DNA of 11,715 nucleotides, from NCBI GenBank assembly GCA_964622255.1, contig CAZUPK010000046.1, positions 1 to 11,715 of the forward strand, read 5' to 3'. Each line of letters starts with the position of its first letter. Positions within the stretch are counted from its first letter, which is position 1. Source of the stretch: SZUA-1377 sp964622255 (GTDB taxonomy: Bacteria; Campylobacterota; Campylobacteria; Campylobacterales; QNZT01). A program made the position numbers and the translations under genes. Below, in pieces: positions 7,402 through 11,715 of the stretch. The notes under the pieces are model-generated. The model saw only the letters and a program-made list of their open reading frames with translations. It ran no database searches and had not been told where the DNA came from.

Positions 7402-8211
7402 GTTTGCCTTACCCATCCACTTCTTCAACTCTTCCCATCTTTCTTCTTTTGTAAATTTTTTTATCAAATCTAACTCTTTTTGAAAGCTGTCTAAAGTTAT
7501 AAGAAGATTTTTTTGATTTTGTTTGAAAATATCACTCCACATTATAGGAGAACTTTTTGCTATACGACTCATATCTTTAAAACCACCACCTGCAAGTGCT
7601 AAAATACTTTTTGGATCCTCTTGTTTTAAAACCGAGTTTGCCAAAGCAAAACTTATAGCATGAGGTAGATGGGAAATATAAGCAGCATGAAAATCATGTT
7701 CGTCTGCCTTCATAAAAACTATCCTCATACCAAGCTTTATAAAAATATCTTTAGAAATTTTCTGTTGTAATTTACCACTATCTTCAAAATCACAAAAAAC
7801 CACTACTTTATCTTGATAAAGTGAATCAAATGCAGCTTTTGGACCAGTGTTTTCAGTTCCTGCCATTGGATGAGCTGCTACAAGATTTTTTCTTATTTCA
7901 TTAGGTGTTTTTTTTACAATCTTTTCCTTTGTGCTTCCTAAATCTATAATAGTTGTATTTTTCGAAATATCTTTCAAAAGATTTAAGGTTTTTATAATGG
8001 CCTCTACCGGAGTAGCCAATACAATAATATCACTCTTTTTTATCTCATCAAAATTATCAGCAATCTTATCTATAATGTTCAACTCTAAAGCTTCTTTCTG
8101 ATGAACTCTACTTAAATCATATCCCACAATTTGCCAAGACGGATAGATTTTTTTTATACTTAATGCAAAAGAACCGCCCATCAAACCAAGCCCAACGACA
8201 GATAGTTTCAT
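7381..8211 (-). CDS. tyrA: Prephenate dehydrogenase
   Basis: 276 residues from ATG 8211. A TTG at 8220 would add three residues but abuts the AGGA site directly, while ATG 8211 has 9-base spacing. The enzyme oxidatively decarboxylates prephenate to 4-hydroxyphenylpyruvate, the committed step to tyrosine, in the cytoplasm. The Rossmann fold has GLGLMGGS at 7-14, and D32 after the second strand suggests NAD+ rather than NADP+. H114 in HPMAGTE is the probable catalytic histidine. H181 and H184 (SHLPH) and R216 (DMSRIAKS) match the conserved substrate-side residues. There is no chorismate mutase or ACT domain, so it is monofunctional and lacks the usual ACT feedback module. It is divergent from bamA. 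Its tail overlaps the GGDEF-EAL gene by 21 bp, with no good terminator between them. Confidence 0.93.
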   Translation of the reverse strand: MKLSVVGLGLMGGSFALSIKKIYPSWQIVGYDLSRVHQKEALELNIIDKIADNFDEIKKSDIIVLATPVEAIIKTLNLLKDISKNTTIIDLGSTKEKIVKKTPNEIRKNLVAAHPMAGTENTGPKAAFDSLYQDKVVVFCDFEDSGKLQQKISKDIFIKLGMRIVFMKADEHDFHAAYISHLPHAISFALANSVLKQEDPKSILALAGGGFKDMSRIAKSSPIMWSDIFKQNQKNLLITLDSFQKELDLIKKFTKEERWEELKKWMGKANSLHNII

Positions 8212-8220
8212 ATCAATCAA

Positions 8221-8224
8221 TCCT
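8221..8224 (-). promoter_or_regulatory. Ribosome binding site of tyrA
   Basis: AGGA on the minus strand lies 9 bases before ATG 8211 and touches TTG 8220 with no spacing, which favours the ATG. Confidence 0.6.
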
Positions 8225-8276
8225 AATTTTTTAAGTTATTTTATTTTAACTTTTATTAAGTTTTAATTAAAACTAT

Positions 8277-8291
8277 TATACTATCTATAAT
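8277..8291 (+). promoter_or_regulatory. Candidate bamA promoter (-10 elements)
   Basis: Two -10-like hexamers lie in tandem: TATACT at 8277-8282 and a perfect TATAAT at 8286-8291. Neither has a recognisable -35 at the expected distance, and the upstream DNA is T/A-rich, as is common in Campylobacterota. The 113-bp gap between tyrA and bamA (8212-8324) must also carry the tyrA promoter, which I cannot place. Confidence 0.5.
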
Positions 8292-8312
8292 TACATTACA
8301 TTTAATAACTTA

Positions 8313-8318
8313 AAGGTG
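8313..8318 (+). promoter_or_regulatory. Ribosome binding site of bamA
   Basis: AAGGTG ends 6 bases before ATG 8325. The GTG at 8316 that opens the frame further upstream is part of this site, so ATG 8325 is the real start. Confidence 0.75.
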
Positions 8319-8324
8319 TTTCCT

Positions 8325-10571
8325 ATGGCAAAGCAACATAAAAATATTTCAGCAGGTGGTTTTTTACTTGTAGCTTCTACTTCTTTTTTGGCAGCACAAG
8401 TTATAACTGGTGTTGAATTTAAAGGATTGGTTCACATATCTCCACAAATAGCACAAGAGATTATTGGCATAGAACCGGGAATGAATGTTGATAATAAAGA
8501 GATTGATCAAAGTATAAAAAAACTTTATGCTCAAAAATATTTTGATGATATTTGGGTAGAAGAAAATGATGGAGTTTTAACCTATCATGTAAAAGAGAAA
8601 CCTGTTATTGCAAAAGTAAAAATGGAGGGTTTAGGAGAAGAGGGAAACAAAGAAGTTTTAAAAAGTGCAGGTTTGAAAAAAGGTGAAAGCTATGATGATA
8701 CTAGAATGCACAAACTTAAAAAAGGTTTGGAAAAATCTTTAGAGGCACAAGGATACTATGATAGTGTTATTGATATAGATAATAAAAATTTAAATAATTA
8801 TGCTTTAGAAACAAATATCAAGGTAAGAAAAGGTGAAAATATCATTATAAAAAGGGTAAATTTAATAGGTACTAAAAAGTTTGGTTATGATGATATAAAA
8901 GAGGTTCTTGTAAATAAAGAGGAGCAGAGTTTTGGTTGGCTTTTGGGAAGAGATGATGGAAAATTAAGAGCAAATCAGTTAAAAACAGATAGAGAAAGAA
9001 TAAGAAAATTTTATCTGCAAAGAGGTTATCTTGATGTAAAGGTATCAGAACCTATTTTAAGAGCAAATTTTTCAGATTATACAGCAACTATAACATATAA
9101 GATAGATGAAGGAAAGCAATATACGGTTGGGAAAGTAGGTGTATATATAGAAAGAGGAAATCCAGAAGCTGAGAAAGCTTTAAAAAATAATTTAAAATTG
9201 AAAACAGGTAAAATCTTTAATGTTGAAAAATTAAAAAAGGATGTTATTTATATTCAAGATTATATGTCGGATAAGGGATATGCATTTTCTCAAGTTATAC
9301 CAGATGTAAAACAAGATAGGCAGAATATGATTGCAAATGTTACATATATGGTTAAACCAAATAAAAAAATATATGTTAGAAATATAGTCATATCTGGAAA
9401 CTCAAGAACTATGGATAGGGTTATAAGAAGAGAACTTTACTTAAGTGAGGGTGAGCCTTTTACTAAAAAAGATATGAAAGATTCTATTGATGCTTTAAGA
9501 AGAACCGGTTTTTTTAGTGATGTAACGATAGTCCCTAAACAGGTAAGCTCTGATGCTATGGACTTGGTTGTAAATGTTAAAGAGACTAGCACAGGTAGTA
9601 TTATGGGTGGACTTTCATATGGAAGCTATGATGGACTGGGAGTAAACTTTGGTATAAGTGATAAAAACTTTTTAGGAACAGGTATAGAAGTAGGAACCAA
9701 TGTAGATTATTCCGAAAAAACAGTTAGTGGTAGCTTAAGATTTTATAATCCTAGAATGTATGATAGTGAATATAGTTTGGGTGGAAGTATATTTAGAAGA
9801 AAATTTGATTACTATGATTATGATGAGGATACATTAGGAGCTAATTTAACTCTTGGAAAAAGAATTGGTAGAAATATACATGTATCTTTAGGTTATATAT
9901 ATGAAAATACTGAACTAACAAATGTTTCTGATAGTTTAAAAAATAGTCCATACTATCAAGAGGACAAACAGCTAAAGAGTTCTTTAGTTCCTGCTATTAG
10001 TTATGATGATACAGATGATTTTTATCTTCCTCGTCGCGGTATGCATTTAAACTTTTCAACTGAGTATGCAGGTGTTGGCGGAGATATTAAGTTTACTAGA
10101 TATTCTTTTACTGGAAAGGTGTATAAAGGTCTAGAAGATGAGATAGATTATGATCTTATACTTAGGGCTAAAGTTAAAATAAGTAAAATAAAAGATAGAG
10201 GAAATCTTCCTTTAAATGAAAAATTGTATCTTGGTGGATATGGCACTGTAAGGGGATTTAAATCAGGAACTCTTTCTCCAAAGGATAGTGGTAATTCTTT
10301 AATAGGTGCAAAATATATGGCTGCGGGAACCGTGGAAGCGAGTATTCCTCTTGTAAATTCTATGGGACTTAGATTAAAAACATTTTATGACTATGGAACC
10401 ACAGGAAATGAAAGTTTTAGTAAAATACATAGAAGTTCTATTGGTATAGGTTTAGAGTGGCCAAAATCTCCGCTAGGTGTTCCTTTTGAAATATATTATG
10501 CAAATCCATTAGATGATAAGTTTGGAGATAATACCACAAAATGGGAGTTCAATTTAGGTGCTAGATTTTAG
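8325..10571 (+). CDS. bamA: Outer membrane protein assembly factor BamA
   Basis: 748 residues from ATG 8325. BamA is the Omp85-family core of the BAM complex, which folds beta-barrel proteins into the outer membrane. A signal peptide occupies about residues 1-24 (hydrophobic GGFLLVASTSFLAA), with cleavage probably before Q25. Five POTRA repeats follow to about residue 420, recognisable by recurring GYxD/GFFSDV ends such as QRGYLDVKV and RRTGFFSDV. The rest is the beta barrel, alternating glycine-rich strands from GSIMGGLSYGSYDG to the C-terminus. The Omp85 loop-6 signature VRGF is at 642-645. The chain ends in WEFNLGARF, an aromatic C-terminal beta-signal that such barrels need for assembly. 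Length is near that of other proteobacterial BamA proteins (about 740-810). The gene stands alone on its strand, divergent from tyrA. That neighbour is shared, from memory, with Campylobacter jejuni. Confidence 0.96.
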   Translation: MAKQHKNISAGGFLLVASTSFLAAQVITGVEFKGLVHISPQIAQEIIGIEPGMNVDNKEIDQSIKKLYAQKYFDDIWVEENDGVLTYHVKEKPVIAKVKMEGLGEEGNKEVLKSAGLKKGESYDDTRMHKLKKGLEKSLEAQGYYDSVIDIDNKNLNNYALETNIKVRKGENIIIKRVNLIGTKKFGYDDIKEVLVNKEEQSFGWLLGRDDGKLRANQLKTDRERIRKFYLQRGYLDVKVSEPILRANFSDYTATITYKIDEGKQYTVGKVGVYIERGNPEAEKALKNNLKLKTGKIFNVEKLKKDVIYIQDYMSDKGYAFSQVIPDVKQDRQNMIANVTYMVKPNKKIYVRNIVISGNSRTMDRVIRRELYLSEGEPFTKKDMKDSIDALRRTGFFSDVTIVPKQVSSDAMDLVVNVKETSTGSIMGGLSYGSYDGLGVNFGISDKNFLGTGIEVGTNVDYSEKTVSGSLRFYNPRMYDSEYSLGGSIFRRKFDYYDYDEDTLGANLTLGKRIGRNIHVSLGYIYENTELTNVSDSLKNSPYYQEDKQLKSSLVPAISYDDTDDFYLPRRGMHLNFSTEYAGVGGDIKFTRYSFTGKVYKGLEDEIDYDLILRAKVKISKIKDRGNLPLNEKLYLGGYGTVRGFKSGTLSPKDSGNSLIGAKYMAAGTVEASIPLVNSMGLRLKTFYDYGTTGNESFSKIHRSSIGIGLEWPKSPLGVPFEIYYANPLDDKFGDNTTKWEFNLGARF

Positions 10572-10614
10572 ATAAGTAGGGGGGGTAAAAGCCTCTCTTA
10601 TCTTATTTTATATA
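10571..10614. terminator. Terminator at bamA / signalling-gene convergence
   Basis: GATAAG (10571-10576) pairs with CTTATC (10597-10602). With T10577 bulged, AGGGG (10578-10582) pairs with CCTCT (10592-10596), including one G-U pair, giving an 11-bp stem. On the plus strand it is followed by the T-rich TTATTTTATAT, suiting termination of bamA. Read leftward the tail is TAAAATC, weaker. The stem starts on the last base of the bamA stop and ends one base before the stop of the minus-strand gene. A run of seven G (10579-10585) lies in the left arm and loop. Confidence 0.65.
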
Positions 10615-11715
10615 ATTGTCAAGGACTGTTTTTAGATATCCTTTATCTGCACTGTTTATTATAGTTTCATCAAATATAGCTCTTAGCCTATTGCTTATTT
10701 TTGTTTCAAAATTTCTAAATAGTATAAATGCACTATTTCTATACCTTTTTTTCAGTTCTGTAAGCTTTTCTATATCCAATTTTTGTAACTCTTTATCTAA
10801 TAGTATAGCTTTATAGTTATTGTTTTCGATAAGTTCCAAGAATTCATCCGTATTTTTAGCTATATCTATATCTTTGTATATAGATGATAATACTTTTTCG
10901 AAGATTTTTGTTTCTACCTCAGATTTTTTGTAGATTAAGATATCTTTTTGCTCTAAGTTGGTGAGAGTTTCTTTTGCATTTTCAAAATGGGTATCTTCCA
11001 ATAAAAATGTTGTAGTTGAAGTATCTGTCTTTTTATTTAATACAATACCAAATTTATTTAATTTATCTAATAATAGCTCTTCTTTGATAGGTTTTGTTAT
11101 ATATTCATCCATACCTGCACTTAAAAATTTCTCCTTATCGCCTTTTAATGCATTTGCGGTTAGTGCTATGATAGGTGTATGAGATAAAAAATTTATCTCT
11201 TCATACTCTATAATCTTTTTGGTTGCACTTATACCATCAAGAGTTGGCATAGCTATATCCATAAGGATAAAATCAAATTTTTCATTCATAAATTTATCAA
11301 GTGCTATTTGTCCGTTTATAGCCTTTTGAATGGTAATATTACTATACTGTTTTAAGATATTTTCTATAAGTTGCATATTTATATCATTGTCTTCGGCCAC
11401 CAATGCTTTATAACTTTTTTTACTCTCTTTTTCTTTCTTATCTTTATATCCTAGCATAGATACTTTAGGTGGATAAATATCTGTTAAAATTTTGACAGTT
11501 TTGAAAAAACCTATAGGCTCTATTGATTTATATATATTTTTTCCATAACTATCAGAGTTGTTTATATACTCTTTAGTAGGTTCAAGTATAAGAAGTTTTT
11601 TATTTGTATCTTTAATATATGAAAAATCATATTTTTCATATATTTTTTTAGTAATAACTATTAAGTTTGCTCTATCAAATAAAGAAATGTTGTTTTTAAC
11701 ACTATCTACATCTAT
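10603..11715 (-). CDS. C-terminal part of multi-receiver signalling protein, probably a hybrid histidine kinase (partial)
   Basis: The frame stays open from its stop at 10603 to the right edge, so 370 residues are visible and the N-terminus is missing. The Met at 11457 is internal. The visible part reads as three receiver-like modules. The first (about 11715-11455) looks degenerate: a strand LIVITKK where the phospho-acceptor Asp would be, then KKLLILEP and IEPIGFFKTVKIL. The middle one (about 11415-11085) is a canonical receiver with the acidic pair E-D in LVAEDNDIN, acceptor Asp in FILMDIAMP (codon 11259-11257), Thr in IIALTAN and Lys in YITKPI. The AEDNDIN form is typical of receivers attached to hybrid kinases. 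The third (about 10985-10606) is receiver-like with an Asp in AILLDKEL but a poor acidic pair and no clear K-P. Kinase and sensor domains would lie beyond the window; a kinase is inferred, not seen. Output and partner are unknown. Confidence 0.85.
   Translation of the reverse strand: MDVDSVKNNISLFDRANLIVITKKIYEKYDFSYIKDTNKKLLILEPTKEYINNSDSYGKNIYKSIEPIGFFKTVKILTDIYPPKVSMLGYKDKKEKESKKSYKALVAEDNDINMQLIENILKQYSNITIQKAINGQIALDKFMNEKFDFILMDIAMPTLDGISATKKIIEYEEINFLSHTPIIALTANALKGDKEKFLSAGMDEYITKPIKEELLLDKLNKFGIVLNKKTDTSTTTFLLEDTHFENAKETLTNLEQKDILIYKKSEVETKIFEKVLSSIYKDIDIAKNTDEFLELIENNNYKAILLDKELQKLDIEKLTELKKRYRNSAFILFRNFETKISNRLRAIFDETIINSADKGYLKTVLDNYIK

Noticed and set aside
7395..7423. GAAGTG/CACTTC inverted repeat as a terminator between the GGDEF-EAL gene and tyrA
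   Set aside because: It has only a 6-bp stem with a 17-base loop inside tyrA coding sequence and no adjoining T tract; too weak to call.
10616..11182. Two plus-strand ORFs opposite the receiver protein
   Set aside because: They are antisense to a clear receiver domain, with Ser/Phe/Asn-rich translations and no ribosome binding site of note.
11455..11457. ATG at 11457 as the start of a stand-alone response regulator
   Set aside because: The frame remains open through all 86 upstream codons to the window edge, with receiver-like sequence before it, and there is no ribosome binding site at this ATG.
1..11715. CRISPR array, tRNA/rRNA genes, insertion sequence ends
   Set aside because: I saw no regularly spaced repeats, no tRNA-like TTCRA arms with cloverleaf partners, no rRNA sequence and no transposase.

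Overview
The window is AT-rich and looks like a chromosome segment from a Campylobacterota (epsilonproteobacterial) organism. The base composition, the near-exclusive AGA/AGG arginine codons of bamA, and the divergent tyrA-bamA pair (also adjacent, from memory, in Campylobacter jejuni) all point that way. Genus cannot be fixed from the sequence alone.

Layout from left to right. (1) Positions 1-402 hold no supportable gene. They contain a perfect 15-bp inverted repeat, a cluster of six TTAACA/TGTTAA motifs and an 11-bp direct repeat leading up to the next gene. (2) An integron-type tyrosine recombinase (intI, +, start ATG at 403) with all catalytic residues and the IntI-specific insert. Its usual partner sites (attI and a cassette array) would be expected on its 5' side, in the left 400 bases and beyond the window. 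(3) dnaE, the replicative DNA polymerase III alpha subunit (-), ends 7 bp from the intI stop. (4) A soluble triple-PAS GGDEF-EAL cyclic-di-GMP enzyme (+). (5) tyrA, prephenate dehydrogenase (-), whose 3' end overlaps the preceding gene by 21 bp. (6) bamA, the outer-membrane assembly factor (+), divergent from tyrA. (7) The C-terminal part of a large multi-receiver signalling protein, probably a hybrid histidine kinase (-), which runs off the right edge of the window.

The strands alternate strictly (+ - + - + -), giving three tail-to-tail pairs and two divergent promoter regions, so no multi-gene operon is visible. Most of the window is housekeeping: replication, tyrosine synthesis and outer-membrane assembly, plus two signalling proteins. 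The accessory element is the integron integrase with its repeat-rich upstream region. Its arginine codon use differs from that of bamA, suggesting it was acquired. I do not see convincing evidence of an undescribed system. The repeat cluster before intI is the best candidate for something worth examining, and the interesting sequence may lie just to the left of position 1.
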